Assembly (NCBI GenBank): GCA_947503895.1
Contig: CANNFT010000002.1
Span: 434,001 to 498,000, forward strand
DNA: 64,000 bases
Direction of reading: 5' to 3'
DNA from: an uncultured Saccharospirillaceae bacterium
GTDB taxonomy: Bacteria; Pseudomonadota; Gammaproteobacteria; Pseudomonadales; Oceanobacteraceae
The position numbers and the translations under genes are program-made. Under the pieces are notes generated by a model. That model was not told the origin of the DNA and searched no databases. It worked only from the letters and a program-made list of their open reading frames with translations. Numbering within the stretch: position 1 is the stretch's first letter; each line of letters opens with the position of its first letter. Below are positions 9,124 to 18,582 of the stretch, in pieces.

Positions 9124-9277
9124 GTCACCTCAATTTGTTTTCAAAATGGGCCTCATTTTATTGAGACACCGAGCTAAGTCGTTGCGCAACATCGCGATGT
9201 CGTTACACTGCGCAGTAGGTGTAGTAAGCCTAGATAGCTTAACCATGGCGTAACCGTAAATAAAGTGAGGCGTCTTT

Positions 9278-10135
9278 ATGTCACGGATTTTGGTAGTAGG
9301 AAGTGGAGATATTGGGGGCGGATTAGCGCAATCGTTAGCCGCTAAACAACACGAAGTATGGGGATTGAGGCGATCAGATAAGCCCGTCGGAGCAGGGGTG
9401 ACCACACTCAGTGCCGATGTCGCCGATATGGAAAGCCTAATCGGTATTTTGCCCGAGCCGATAGACTATTTAGTCTACTCAGTGGCGTCACCCGAATTTT
9501 CAGAAGCGGGTTACGATAAATTTTATGTACAAGGTCTGACACATGTTTTAGCGCTGTTAAAGCAAATGCATGTCACGCCTAAGCGCGTATTCTTCGTATC
9601 GAGCACCAGCGTTTACCACCAGCACGACGGCAGCTGGGTCGATGAAAGCACGGATGTGCAACCCACCGCCTTCGCGGGCAAAAAGATGCTGGAAGCAGAA
9701 TCCAAGCTGCATGAGAGCGGTGTACCTCATACAGTGGTGCGATTTTCCGGCATTTATGGCCCGGGGCGCACTCGACTCATCAATCAAGCCAAAGGCGGTA
9801 GCCATTGCGATCCTGAGCCGGATATTTGGACCAATCGTATTCATCGTGATGATTGCATTGGCGTGCTGGCGTTTCTCATCGAACAAGATATGAAAGGCAC
9901 GGCACTCGAAGAATTGTATTTGGCGAGTGACCCTACCCCGGCACCCTTGTACGATGTCCTAGAGTGGTTAAAGGATAGAATCGGAGATGTCGAAGATGAT
10001 CACGACATTCCTGAGGCTTCTCGTCGTGGTAACAAGCGCTGCTCCGCGAAGAAGCTACAGCAGCTTGGCTACCGTTTTAAATATGAAGGTTACCAACAAG
10101 GGTACGATGAGATTTTGACGGAGTTGGGCTATTAA
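9278..10135 (+). CDS. NAD(P)-dependent epimerase/SDR family protein (YeeZ-like)
   Basis: A 285-residue protein with an N-terminal Rossmann fold. The dinucleotide loop GSGDIGGGLA is at residues 8-17, strand LVYSVASPE follows, and the catalytic-type serine region is VFFVSSTSVYHQ. RFSGIYGPGRTRLI is the typical nucleotide-sugar epimerase-like motif after the active site. It belongs to the atypical extended SDR group that includes E. coli YeeZ, whose substrate is unknown. The usual YxxxK pair is not clear here (VYHQ then FAGKKMLEAE), so catalysis is uncertain. It is transcribed away from oxyR; an OxyR link is only a guess from position. Confidence 0.8.
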   Translation: MSRILVVGSGDIGGGLAQSLAAKQHEVWGLRRSDKPVGAGVTTLSADVADMESLIGILPEPIDYLVYSVASPEFSEAGYDKFYVQGLTHVLALLKQMHVTPKRVFFVSSTSVYHQHDGSWVDESTDVQPTAFAGKKMLEAESKLHESGVPHTVVRFSGIYGPGRTRLINQAKGGSHCDPEPDIWTNRIHRDDCIGVLAFLIEQDMKGTALEELYLASDPTPAPLYDVLEWLKDRIGDVEDDHDIPEASRRGNKRCSAKKLQQLGYRFKYEGYQQGYDEILTELGY

Positions 10136-10187
10136 GCGCTAGTCGATGGCATTAGCAAAGCAGGCCATGGCTCTTGGAAAAGACAAC

Positions 10188-10231
10188 AGGCATAAAAAAA
10201 GGCGATGATTGATCGCCTTTTTTTATGCCTT
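10188..10231 (+). terminator. Bidirectional terminator after the epimerase gene
   Basis: A 19-base perfect inverted repeat (10188-10206 with 10212-10230) with a 5-base loop. It carries A7 on one arm and T7 on the other, so it can stop transcription from both the epimerase gene and the opposing strand. Confidence 0.9.
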
Positions 10232-10296
10232 GCTGATGCTTCTTCAGAGTCTTAACACGCACGGATGCGAGGGTAAGCACCCGTGTTTATCAGCGT

Positions 10297-10629
10297 CTAG
10301 CGGTCTTCGAATTCAATTTTACGCCCGCTTTGATAGCAGCCAAGGCACCGAACAAAAGTGGCCTCTGCTGGGCTCAATACAAGCACATCGGCCGCTTCAC
10401 CTGCGTTACCGCCCAATAAAGAGAACGGCAAAGTGACTAACCATATTGCTGTACCAGCAACGGTGGCCACGAGCGTCAACGGACGAACGATTAAACCATC
10501 AAACACCATGGCAGCGGCAGAAGGGGTTTCTTCAATTTCTGCGGCTTGAGACTGCATGGGAAGAACAAACATAAAGGCGGCAATCATTGAGATCATGCCA
10601 CGCAAAAGACGGCTACGAAGCACCTGCAT
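10297..10629 (-). CDS. Small conserved membrane-associated protein
   Basis: A 110-residue protein with a signal peptide or N-terminal membrane segment (MISMIAAFMFVLPMQSQA). One more hydrophobic helix is followed by a Gly/Ser loop (VRPLTLVATVAGTAIWLVTLPFSLLG, longer than one line of motif but continuous at residues about 47-73). The conserved-looking tail is LSPAEATFVRCLGCYQ. Proteins of this pattern occur in many gammaproteobacteria and are sometimes mislabelled as multidrug transporters. It is too small for that role and the function is unknown. Two cysteines near the C-terminus (RCLGC) could bind a metal or form a disulfide. Confidence 0.72.
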   Translation of the reverse strand: MQVLRSRLLRGMISMIAAFMFVLPMQSQAAEIEETPSAAAMVFDGLIVRPLTLVATVAGTAIWLVTLPFSLLGGNAGEAADVLVLSPAEATFVRCLGCYQSGRKIEFEDR

Positions 10630-10717
10630 TTTATTATTTCCTCGTACTCTTTGGGCTTCACTGCCCGTTCAATACATTACTATATCAGCTTTTGTGAGGT
10701 TTTGGCCTACTAGCTGA

Positions 10718-11536
10718 TCAAGACTTTTGACAGTGGACACAAAAAAAGGTGCTTCTTTGCCCTAAAACCAGCTGTTGGATCGGGCGTTCACAGGCTGGGC
10801 AGGGCAGCCCCGCACGGCCATAGACGTTTAACGACTGTGCAAAGTACCCCGGTTTTCCGTCACCGCCTACAAAATCTTTGAGGGTGGTTCCGCCTTGTTG
10901 AATGGCCTGATCCAACACCGTTTTTATGCTGTTGGTTAACTTGAGGCAGGCAGGCTTGCTGAGTGAGCCTGCTGCCTTGGTGGGGCGAATACCGGCAAGG
11001 AACAAGGCCTCGCTGGCGTAGATGTTCCCAACCCCTACCACCACTTTTTGATCCATGATAAAGGTTTTGATCGGTCCTTTGCGTTTGCGTGAACGTTCAT
11101 AAAGATAAGCGCCATTGAAATCTTCGCTGAGCGGCTCGGGGCCAAGATGATCCAACAATCGACTCGCTTCACCGTGGGCTTGCCAGACACAGGCGCCAAA
11201 CCGGCGAGGGTCGGTATATCGTAGGACGTCTCCATTTTCCAAGACCACATCAAAATGGTCGTGTTTTTCTGGTTTCGGCACGCTTCCCTGCAAGATACGC
11301 AGTGAGCCGGACATGCCTAGGTGAATGATCAACGCGCCTTTTTCTAATGTTAGCAGCAAGTACTTCGCACGCCGCTCCACTTTGCGAATCACCTGATTCT
11401 TTAAGCTTCGAGTCAGGTGCTTTTCGATGGGCCAACGGAGTTGAGGTTGTCGAACCACAAAACGTGCAATGGTTTGCTGGTGGATGTGGGGCTCGATGCC
11501 CCGACGAGTGGTTTCGACTTCTGGTAATTCGGGCAT
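10718..11536 (-). CDS. mutM: Formamidopyrimidine-DNA glycosylase
   Basis: A 272-residue base-excision repair enzyme that removes oxidised purines such as 8-oxoguanine and nicks the strand. The invariant MPELPEVE start provides the catalytic Pro and Glu. The helix-two-turn-helix region includes [14 protein letters not shown]. The C-terminal zinc finger is CPAC...CVHC (about residues 248-270), and the length is normal. It lies 6 bases after hemW on the same strand. Together with mutY and rdgB elsewhere in the window it covers oxidised and altered nucleotides. Confidence 0.97.
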   Translation of the reverse strand: MPELPEVETTRRGIEPHIHQQTIARFVVRQPQLRWPIEKHLTRSLKNQVIRKVERRAKYLLLTLEKGALIIHLGMSGSLRILQGSVPKPEKHDHFDVVLENGDVLRYTDPRRFGACVWQAHGEASRLLDHLGPEPLSEDFNGAYLYERSRKRKGPIKTFIMDQKVVVGVGNIYASEALFLAGIRPTKAAGSLSKPACLKLTNSIKTVLDQAIQQGGTTLKDFVGGDGKPGYFAQSLNVYGRAGLPCPACERPIQQLVLGQRSTFFCVHCQKS

Positions 11537-11542
11537 GGGCAG

Positions 11543-12682
11543 TCACATAAACCGTTCAAGTAATTCGTTTAGAAACAATTGACCCTTTTCCGTGGTCCTG
11601 AGCACTTGCGGGTGCTGGTCGAGTAATCCGGCGTTCACACATTGCTGGCGCATCGACTCAATGCTTGTCAGGGGTTGCCCAGTGCGCTGTTGGAAGAGTT
11701 CCGTATCCACGCCCTGATAGAGACGCAGAGCATTCATCAGGAATTCTAATCCTCGATCTTCATCCTCAATATTTTCCGCGCTGACTCGGAAGGGCTTCGC
11801 GAGGTTTAAATAATCCTTGGGTAAGCGGGTTTTGGCGGTGCGCAGTATTTTGTTTTGCTCGGGCAATGTGATCTTGCCGTGAGCACCCGCACCGATGCCT
11901 AAGTAATCCCCAAACTGCCAATAATTAAGATTATGGCGCGCCATTTGGTGGGGTTGGGCATAGGCACTGATTTCATATTGCTGAAAACCATGCTCCGCCA
12001 ATAGGCTTTGCCCCGCCTCTTGAATGGCCCAGAGTGTTTCATCCTGAGGCAAAACGGGAGGACGCTTGAAATACTCTGTGTTGGGCTCGATGGTCAATTG
12101 ATACCAGCTGAGATGAGTGGGGTTTAAATCGATGGCGGTTTGCAAATCTTGCAGCGCCAGCGCCAGCGATTGATCGGGCAAACCGTGCATCAGATCTAAA
12201 TTGAAATTATCAAAGCCTGCATCTCTCGCCATGGCGACCGCTTTAACGGCTTCATTCGCGCTGTGAATACGCCCCAATGCTTTGAGTTGCGGATCTTGAA
12301 AGCTTTGAATGCCGATGGAAAGCCGGTTGATGCCCAGCTGTCGGTAGCCTTTGAACTTATCCGCTTCGAACGTGCCGGGGTTGGCTTCCAGTGTGATTTC
12401 GATATCAGGCGCGAAGGTCAGTCGTTGTTTGAGTCCTGTGAACAATTGCTCGAAAGCCGCAACCGACAAAAGGCTGGGTGTCCCGCCACCCATGAAGATG
12501 CTTTGGATCGGGCGACCTTGGACCCATTCTTGGTCTGCATCTAGGTCGTCGAGTAGGCATTGAACGTAATTCGCCTCCGGCAGCACGGCATCAGCTTTGT
12601 GCGAGTTAAAATCGCAATATGGGCATTTGCGCACGCACCAAGGCACATGAATATAGAGAGAGAGCGGAGGCAGCATTAACAT
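11543..12682 (-). CDS. hemW: Radical SAM protein HemW (haem chaperone)
   Basis: A 379-residue radical SAM protein. The Fe-S cluster motif CVRKCPYC (C16, C20, C23) is followed by FMGGGTPSLL and EANPGTFE. The C-terminal HemN-like domain includes YQLTIEPNT and GIGAGAHGK. HemW proteins lack the anaerobic coproporphyrinogen oxidase activity of HemN and are thought to deliver haem. Length and neighbours (rdgB immediately upstream, stop-to-start contact) match the conserved rdgB-hemW pair. An ATG 6 bases further in (MLPPLSLYIH) is an equally likely start. Confidence 0.95.
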   Translation of the reverse strand: MLMLPPLSLYIHVPWCVRKCPYCDFNSHKADAVLPEANYVQCLLDDLDADQEWVQGRPIQSIFMGGGTPSLLSVAAFEQLFTGLKQRLTFAPDIEITLEANPGTFEADKFKGYRQLGINRLSIGIQSFQDPQLKALGRIHSANEAVKAVAMARDAGFDNFNLDLMHGLPDQSLALALQDLQTAIDLNPTHLSWYQLTIEPNTEYFKRPPVLPQDETLWAIQEAGQSLLAEHGFQQYEISAYAQPHQMARHNLNYWQFGDYLGIGAGAHGKITLPEQNKILRTAKTRLPKDYLNLAKPFRVSAENIEDEDRGLEFLMNALRLYQGVDTELFQQRTGQPLTSIESMRQQCVNAGLLDQHPQVLRTTEKGQLFLNELLERFM

Positions 12683-13276
12683 CTACAGTCGGAAACCACG
12701 CTTTAGCTGAGCGATGGCCTGACCACGATGGCTGACCTGATTTTTCTCTTGCTTGGTCAGTTGCGCGGCACATTTTTGCAGCGCTGGGACATAGAACAGC
12801 GGGTCGTAACCGAACCCTGCTTCGCCGGTGAGTGACGTTTGAATTTGGCCTTCCCACTGACCGAGGCAAACCAACGGTGTGGGGTCTTGCCAGTGACGCA
12901 TATACACCAATACGCAGTGAAAACGCGCGCTTCGCTGTTGAACCGGTACCCCTTCTAGCGCCGCAAGCAATTTCGCATTGTTGTCCGCATCCGAGGCTGC
13001 TTCGCCGGCATAGCGCGCGCTGTATATACCCGGTGCACCCTTGAGGTAATCCACTTCGATGCCGCTGTCATCGGATAGCGCGGGCAACCCCGACACTTTG
13101 CTGGCGTGGCGGGCTTTCAGTATGGCGTTTTCCATAAAGGTTAAGCCCGTTTCTTCAACACTTTCAATGTCGAGTTCCGTTTGCGGAATCAATTGGACAC
13201 TGAAGTCGGACAGCGCGTTTTGCAGCTCAGATAATTTGCCAGCGTTGCCGCTGGCGAGGACGATTTTAGAAGTCAT
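12683..13276 (-). CDS. rdgB: dITP/XTP pyrophosphatase
   Basis: A 197-residue house-cleaning enzyme that hydrolyses dITP, XTP and other non-canonical purine triphosphates to the monophosphates. The family signature at the N-terminus ([14 protein letters not shown]) and the substrate pocket residues are present ([38 protein letters not shown]). Length is normal. It directly abuts hemW and follows the DUF4426 gene, an order conserved in Pseudomonas. Confidence 0.97.
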   Translation of the reverse strand: MTSKIVLASGNAGKLSELQNALSDFSVQLIPQTELDIESVEETGLTFMENAILKARHASKVSGLPALSDDSGIEVDYLKGAPGIYSARYAGEAASDADNNAKLLAALEGVPVQQRSARFHCVLVYMRHWQDPTPLVCLGQWEGQIQTSLTGEAGFGYDPLFYVPALQKCAAQLTKQEKNQVSHRGQAIAQLKRGFRL

Positions 13277-13372
13277 GAGTGGGTATGGTTCTTTTAGGTC
13301 GATGCAATAACAGCGATGAAAACCGTGGTCATCGAGACGGACGATTTCATCGCAATGCGATTTTGAAGCACA

Positions 13373-13825
13373 TTATTCTGACGCGTAAAAGCGCTGACTA
13401 AACTTAACATCGTAAGTGCGATCACTGCCTTCCGGCTTCACGTTCAGCTTAAATCGATACATGTCTTCATCTTGAAAACGGAATGTGCTGTAAAAATAAA
13501 GCGCACCGGTTTCCTGCACGCGTTTAAAGGTCAGCGTGGTTTCTTGACCAATGAGGTTCGACATGACGCCGGTGATATCGGCATTCCATGCCACTGGAAT
13601 GCTGCCGCCATTATCCTTGAGCACGGAAATGCTGAGGTAACCCAAGGTCCGGCTGCGTGGAATGTCATAGATCTTGGCGACGTCTTTATCCAACTCATTA
13701 CTGGTGAGGCCAATGTAGTGCACCTCATATTCACCGAATACTTGCTTTTGTTCAGCGTGCACGGGTAGGCACCAGCTTCCGAAAACGAACAAACTGACCA
13801 TGAGTGAAAGGATTTTACTGTTCAT
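13373..13825 (-). CDS. DUF4426 family periplasmic protein
   Basis: A 150-residue exported protein. I moved the start to the ATG at 13825, which gives a clean signal peptide (MNSKILSLMVSLFVFGSWCLPVHA) preceded by an AGGAGC ribosome site. The mature part is beta-rich (FGEYEVHYIGLTSNEL, MYRFKLNVKPEGSD) and matches the DUF4426 pattern, a family found beside metW-metX and rdgB in gammaproteobacteria. The function is unknown. The neighbourhood is conserved but gives no clear pathway. Confidence 0.82.
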   Translation of the reverse strand: MNSKILSLMVSLFVFGSWCLPVHAEQKQVFGEYEVHYIGLTSNELDKDVAKIYDIPRSRTLGYLSISVLKDNGGSIPVAWNADITGVMSNLIGQETTLTFKRVQETGALYFYSTFRFQDEDMYRFKLNVKPEGSDRTYDVKFSQRFYASE

Positions 13826-13865
13826 GTTCTGCTCCTTGTGAAATTCGCAGCCCAAAATGGCTGTC

Positions 13866-14519
13866 TTAACGTGTGACCCTATAAATCGCGATTTCGCCCA
13901 ATAAATTTGGCCAGAGGCGAATCGAAAGCTTTTCTCTATGATTTTTATTCACCACTGTGCGGTCCAGTATCTTGAGCGACTTCTGTTGGCACAAGGTCTC
14001 AAAGTCTCGGAACGTACATAAATGAATATTCGGTGTGTCATACCAATTATAGGGCAGGGTTTTCGACATGGGCATTTTACCCTTGCTTAGAAGGTAAAGA
14101 CGGGTGCGCCAATAGCCAAAATTCGGGAAGGTTATAATGGCTTCCTGTCCGACGCGGAGCATGTCGTCGAGTAATCGGTCGGGACGACTCACCGCTTGTA
14201 GCGCCTGCGTCATGATGACGGTGTCCACACTGTTGTCTTTAAAATGTCTCAAGCCATGATTCAGGTCGTGCTCAATGACGTTTAACCCTTTTTCAATGCA
14301 GGTCACTATACTGTCTGGGTGAATCTCCATGCCGTAGCCTTTGCAACCGCGAGCGTGTTTGAGGTGGGCGAGCAGATCGCCTTCGCCGCAACCGAGATCC
14401 AGCACTTGGCTGTTCGGGCTGATCCAATTTTGGATAATGTTCAGGTCTTGGCGCAGCGGCGCAGCGCGCTCATCGGTAAATGAAGCTTCTTTTGCTAAAG
14501 CGTTCGTCGAAATACTCAT
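13866..14519 (-). CDS. metW: Methionine biosynthesis protein MetW
   Basis: A 217-residue SAM-dependent methyltransferase-fold protein. The SAM-binding motif [12 protein letters not shown] is at about residues 39-50, followed by GMEIHPD and the MetW-typical [33 protein letters not shown] and [15 protein letters not shown]. It works with MetX in methionine synthesis or its control; its exact reaction is not established. Its start overlaps the metX stop by 4 bases (ATGA type), showing translational coupling. Confidence 0.95.
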   Translation of the reverse strand: MSISTNALAKEASFTDERAAPLRQDLNIIQNWISPNSQVLDLGCGEGDLLAHLKHARGCKGYGMEIHPDSIVTCIEKGLNVIEHDLNHGLRHFKDNSVDTVIMTQALQAVSRPDRLLDDMLRVGQEAIITFPNFGYWRTRLYLLSKGKMPMSKTLPYNWYDTPNIHLCTFRDFETLCQQKSLKILDRTVVNKNHREKLSIRLWPNLLGEIAIYRVTR

Positions 14520-15664
14520 AAGTTTAACTCCTGCGCCACACGGTTCATGTAGGCACGGAAAATCGCCACGTAGCGTGGAATCGGAATTAAGAACGCATCG
14601 TGACCTTTGTCAGACTCGATTTTGGCGTACGTGACGTCTTTATCTGACTCCACCAATGCATCCACTATTTCCTCTGAGCGCTCAGGACTAAAGCGCCAGT
14701 CCGTCGTAAAGCTGACCACTAAAAATTTACATTGGGCATGGTTGAGGCACTGCGCCAAATCATCATTGTGATATTGAGCTGGGTCGAAATAGTCCAGTGC
14801 TTTGGTCATCAACAAATAAGTATTGGCATCGAAACTGGTGCTGAACTTTTTGCCCTGATAGTGCAAATAACTTTCCACCTGAAATTCAGGTGTGAAGCCA
14901 TAATTAATGCCCTCTGCTTTGAGCTCACGGCCGAATTTATCACGCATGGAATCATCCGATAAATACGTCAGATGGGCTAACATGCGGGCCTGCATCAACC
15001 CGCTTTTAGGTAACGTGTTGTGCTCGAGGTAACGACCATCGTGGAACTCAGGGTCTTGCATGATGGCGTGACGAGCGACTTCATTGAAGGCGATATTCTG
15101 GGCTGACAATTTAGGTGCAGAGGCGATGACAATGCTGTGATGTAAGCGCTCGGGATACTGGATCGACCAGCGCAATGACTGCATGCCGCCCAGGCTGCCA
15201 CCAATGACTGCCGCAAATTTCTCAATGCCCAGATAATCCGCTAAACGCGCCTGACTGTTCACCCAATCTCGCACCGCCATCATGGGGAAATCTGGGCCGT
15301 AGGGCTTGCCCGTGTCTGGGTTGATGGTGGTGGGCCCTGTGCTGCCTGCACAACCGCCCAAATTATTTAAAGCCACAACAAAAAAACGACGAGTATCAAT
15401 GGGCTTGCCTGGGCCAATGCAGCTATCCCACCAACCTGGTTTTTGATCGTCTTGATGGTGATAACCAGCTGCGTGGTGATCGCCGCTCAGCGCGTGACAA
15501 ATTAACACCGCATTGCTTTTGTCCGCATTGAGCGTGCCGTACGTTTCATACATCAACTCATAGTGGTTCAGCGTTTGGCCGCAACGCAGGCTTAACGGCT
15601 CATTAAATTGGGCAACACTCGGCGTAACTACGCCAACTGAATCAGCGGGGATTGTGTCCGGCAT
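14516..15664 (-). CDS. metX: Homoserine O-acyltransferase MetX
   Basis: A 382-residue alpha/beta hydrolase-fold enzyme that activates homoserine by acyl transfer, the first committed step of methionine synthesis. The nucleophile elbow GGSLGGMQ carries the catalytic serine. The acid and base of the triad are in TDWRFSP and KGHDAFL. Oxyanion and substrate regions are [10 protein letters not shown] and [12 protein letters not shown]. Gammaproteobacterial MetX enzymes linked to MetW can use succinyl-CoA rather than acetyl-CoA, so the acyl donor is not settled. It is coupled to metW by a 4-base overlap. Confidence 0.95.
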   Translation of the reverse strand: MPDTIPADSVGVVTPSVAQFNEPLSLRCGQTLNHYELMYETYGTLNADKSNAVLICHALSGDHHAAGYHHQDDQKPGWWDSCIGPGKPIDTRRFFVVALNNLGGCAGSTGPTTINPDTGKPYGPDFPMMAVRDWVNSQARLADYLGIEKFAAVIGGSLGGMQSLRWSIQYPERLHHSIVIASAPKLSAQNIAFNEVARHAIMQDPEFHDGRYLEHNTLPKSGLMQARMLAHLTYLSDDSMRDKFGRELKAEGINYGFTPEFQVESYLHYQGKKFSTSFDANTYLLMTKALDYFDPAQYHNDDLAQCLNHAQCKFLVVSFTTDWRFSPERSEEIVDALVESDKDVTYAKIESDKGHDAFLIPIPRYVAIFRAYMNRVAQELNL

Positions 15665-15794
15665 TCAATTGGTATCCAAATAAATCGGGTGACGAGTCGG
15701 CACTTGCTCTGCAATTGACGGAGTGTAATGGCACAGCAAGCGATAACGGCAAAATCTTATGATGTAAGAAAAGCAGTATTATAGTGAGCGCTTT

Positions 15795-16400
15795 CTATAA
15801 CCCCAATACAAATGGGGGAGCGTGTCGACTCACGGTTTCGGTGATGACAATCTCCACACAGACGATCACTAAAATGAGAATCATCGGGGAAATATCTAGG
15901 CCACCCATGTCAGGCATACGCTGACGAATGGGGCGCATGACCGGCTCTAGGATTTGATGTACAAGAATCAGCGCAGGGTTTGAGCTATTGGGTGCCACCC
16001 AACTGGCGATGACGGATATAAATGTGCCCCAGAGGTATACTTTTAAGATCAAACCGAATAAGCCTACGACACCCCAAATGACCGTGTCGAGCATGAGAGC
16101 AGGCGTAAGACCGCCAAGCTTCTCTGCAGCATCGGTGATGAACATGCTTATCAACATGGCGACCCAAGATACCAACAGCGCTAAGACTAAAGCGGCTAGA
16201 TCGAGCCCACCAAACCCCGGAATCACTTTACGCGTTGGTACCAATAACGGGTTGGTGATCTTGACCAGCATTTGTGAAATGGGATTATGATAATCCGCCC
16301 GTGCGACCTGCAATAAAAAGCGCAGAACGAGCATAAACACAAAAAAACCGGCAGCAGCATTCACCAAAAACAAGCCAATCTGTATGGTGGCAGATCCCAT
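15795..16400 (-). CDS. YggT family membrane protein
   Basis: A 201-residue inner-membrane protein with two copies of the YggT module. Each copy pairs hydrophobic helices with the motif N-P-x-L/A...P.R..IPGFGG (first copy ITNPLLVPTRKVIPGFGG, second copy HQILEPVMRPIRQRMPDMGG). Family members have been linked to cell-division or osmotic functions, but the biochemical role is unknown. The neighbouring yggS and proC that often accompany yggT are absent here; rph is adjacent instead. The duplicated motif and length (about 200) match gammaproteobacterial YggT. Confidence 0.92.
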   Translation of the reverse strand: MGSATIQIGLFLVNAAAGFFVFMLVLRFLLQVARADYHNPISQMLVKITNPLLVPTRKVIPGFGGLDLAALVLALLVSWVAMLISMFITDAAEKLGGLTPALMLDTVIWGVVGLFGLILKVYLWGTFISVIASWVAPNSSNPALILVHQILEPVMRPIRQRMPDMGGLDISPMILILVIVCVEIVITETVSRHAPPFVLGL

Positions 16401-16442
16401 CGTTGAAACTCCTATCGCGAAAAGTGAATCGTTAATTAAAGA

Positions 16443-17168
16443 TTATTCAGCCAGCGCGGCGCGCTGAATGTCAATGATCTCAGTGATGCCTTTTTTAGCC
16501 AGCGCCAACATAGCACTTAATTCTTCCGGCTGAAACGGCTCACCTTCTGCGGTGCCTTGAATCTCAATGAAACCGCCATTGTCCGCCATGATGACATTTA
16601 GGTCAGTATCAGCGGTGCTGTCCTCAGCGTAATCCAAATCCAAGACCGCATTTTCTTGGTATACACCCACCGAAATGGCACCAATCATGTACTTCATTGG
16701 GTTGGTTTTCACCAAGCCTTCTTTTTGTAGATAAGCAATGGCATCTGCCATGGCCACGCAGGCCCCTGTAATAGATGCGGTTCGTGTACCACCGTCTGCC
16801 TGAATGACATCGCAATCAATGCTGATGGTGTTCTCGGCTAAAGCTTCTAGATCCACGGCGGCACGAAGCGAACGCCCAATTAAACGTGAAATTTCAACGG
16901 TTCGACCCGATTGCTTACCTTTAGCCGCTTCGCGAATCATACGAGAGCCCGTGGAGCGCGGCAGCATACCGTATTCCGCCGTGACCCAGCCTTGCCCTTT
17001 ACCACGTAAAAATGGCGGCACTTTATTCTCTACGCTGGCGGTACAAATCACCTTGGTATCACCAAATTCAACCAGCACCGAACCTTCGGCGTGCTTTGTG
17101 AAGTGACGGGTAATTTTAATCTCACGAAGCTGGTCTAAGGCGCGGCCGCTTGGTCTCATGGAAGTCAT
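16443..17168 (-). CDS. rph: Ribonuclease PH
   Basis: A 241-residue phosphorolytic 3'-5' exoribonuclease that trims tRNA 3' ends. The start [20 protein letters not shown] and the active-site region ([17 protein letters not shown], then [21 protein letters not shown], then [16 protein letters not shown]) are fully typical. It is divergent from yicC with a 180-base gap between them, the usual arrangement in Pseudomonas relatives. Confidence 0.97.
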   Translation of the reverse strand: MTSMRPSGRALDQLREIKITRHFTKHAEGSVLVEFGDTKVICTASVENKVPPFLRGKGQGWVTAEYGMLPRSTGSRMIREAAKGKQSGRTVEISRLIGRSLRAAVDLEALAENTISIDCDVIQADGGTRTASITGACVAMADAIAYLQKEGLVKTNPMKYMIGAISVGVYQENAVLDLDYAEDSTADTDLNVIMADNGGFIEIQGTAEGEPFQPEELSAMLALAKKGITEIIDIQRAALAE

Positions 17169-17349
17169 CTCAACTCGTCATCATGTTAGGAAAGAAAAAT
17201 AAACATATCAAAGCCCGCTATTATAGCGTTGAACGTGCCAGCCTGTCGTCGTTGAGGCAGCGACGCAGCGCGATTATTTTGACCGCGGATTATCCGCAGT
17301 ACGTTGCAGCTGGTAGAATGCGGCACAAAGACATGACAGGAATCGATTT

Positions 17350-18213
17350 ATGGCTCGCAGTATGACGGCATTTGCCCGCGGTGATGATCAAACAAACCTT
17401 GGTAGCTACAGCTGGGAAATCCGCAGCGTGAATTCACGCTACCTTGAGCCGCACTTTCGATTGCCAGAAAACTTACGTGCATTAGAGACCGATCTACGAG
17501 ACGCGCTGCGCAAGACATTGCAACGAGGGAAGATCGAATGCGGGCTAAAATACACCCCTTCGCAATTCAGCGATGACATCCGCATCAATGAAGACGCCGT
17601 ACGCAAACTCAACCATGCGGCTGATCAAGTCCACGGCATTATTGGGCCGGGCAATGCCTTGAACGCACTCGAAGTGTTGAACTGGCCCGGAGTGCTGGAA
17701 CAACCCGCCGCGGACATGGTGCAGGTTCGAGCAGAAGCAGTGGCGTTGTTTCAACGTACCTTGGAAGACTTAATTGAAATGCGCAGCCGCGAAGGCGATG
17801 CCTTGCAAGTGTTTATTGAGCAACGCCTAGACAGCATTGGCGAACAAGTTGCCGCCGTGAAGGCATGCTTACCAGATTTGCTATCTCAACAGCGCGCAAA
17901 CCTGCAAGCACGCTTTGAAGATCTCAGCATTAATTTAGATGCGGATCGCTTAGAGCAAGAAATGGTGATTCTGCTGCAAAAAGCCGATGTGGATGAAGAA
18001 CTGGATCGGCTCGAAGCTCACCTCGTGGAAGTTCGCCGAATCCTCAGCCAAAAAGGTGCCATCGGCCGCCGACTGGATTTTATGATGCAAGAGTTGAATC
18101 GCGAAGCGAACACCTTATCGTCTAAATCCTTGTCGAGTTTAACCACACAAATCGCGGTAGAACTTAAGGTGTTGATTGAACAAATGCGCGAGCAGATTCA
18201 AAACATCGAATAG
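17350..18213 (+). CDS. YicC family endoribonuclease
   Basis: A 287-residue protein of the YicC family. The family N-terminus is SMTAFARGDDQ, WEIRSVNSRYLEP and FRLPENLRALE. The DUF1732 C-terminus includes DVDEELDRLEAHL, KGAIGRRLDFMMQELNREANTLSSKS and IAVELKVLIEQMREQIQNIE. YicC of E. coli has been described as an endoribonuclease that affects small-RNA turnover. In related genomes gmk follows directly. Here a terminator and nearly 8 kb of accessory DNA come between them. Confidence 0.95.
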   Translation: MARSMTAFARGDDQTNLGSYSWEIRSVNSRYLEPHFRLPENLRALETDLRDALRKTLQRGKIECGLKYTPSQFSDDIRINEDAVRKLNHAADQVHGIIGPGNALNALEVLNWPGVLEQPAADMVQVRAEAVALFQRTLEDLIEMRSREGDALQVFIEQRLDSIGEQVAAVKACLPDLLSQQRANLQARFEDLSINLDADRLEQEMVILLQKADVDEELDRLEAHLVEVRRILSQKGAIGRRLDFMMQELNREANTLSSKSLSSLTTQIAVELKVLIEQMREQIQNIE

Positions 18214-18248
18214 GGTCTTAGCTAGAAAGTGACCCGTTCAGAATGACT

Positions 18249-18297
18249 AAAAGCCCTGTATTGTTTTGCGAAGAGCAAGGCAATACAGGGCTTTTTC
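18249..18297 (+). terminator. Terminator after yicC
   Basis: AAAAGCCCTGTATTG (18249-18263) pairs with CAATACAGGGCTTTT (18281-18295), 15 perfect base pairs followed by a T run. It lies about 35 bases after the yicC stop and marks the left border of the accessory block. Confidence 0.9.
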
Positions 18298-18582
18298 ATT
18301 TTATGTCCCATCGGGTTATCCGTGTCCGTTTCCGATTGCTGATTAAATGGCGGATAGCCACTTTTGCTCCCGCCATTATTTCAGCAAACATGGGAAAGCC
18401 TGCTCAACAAGCAGGTACCCGCAAAGAAGAAAAGGGAGCTATTGAGGAACAGCTTTATACTCGACTAGAGCGTCAAAACATTTTTATGCGCATAAAAATG
18501 TAAATACCCGCACTTTTCTGCGCGAAAAAGAGTGGGTGGGTTATAGTCAAGGCTGTTAACCATTTTAATTGGGGGGAGGGGT

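Noticed and set aside
10188..10231. Perfect 44-base palindrome considered as a mobile-element end
   Set aside because: A-run, GC stem and T-run make it a textbook bidirectional terminator.
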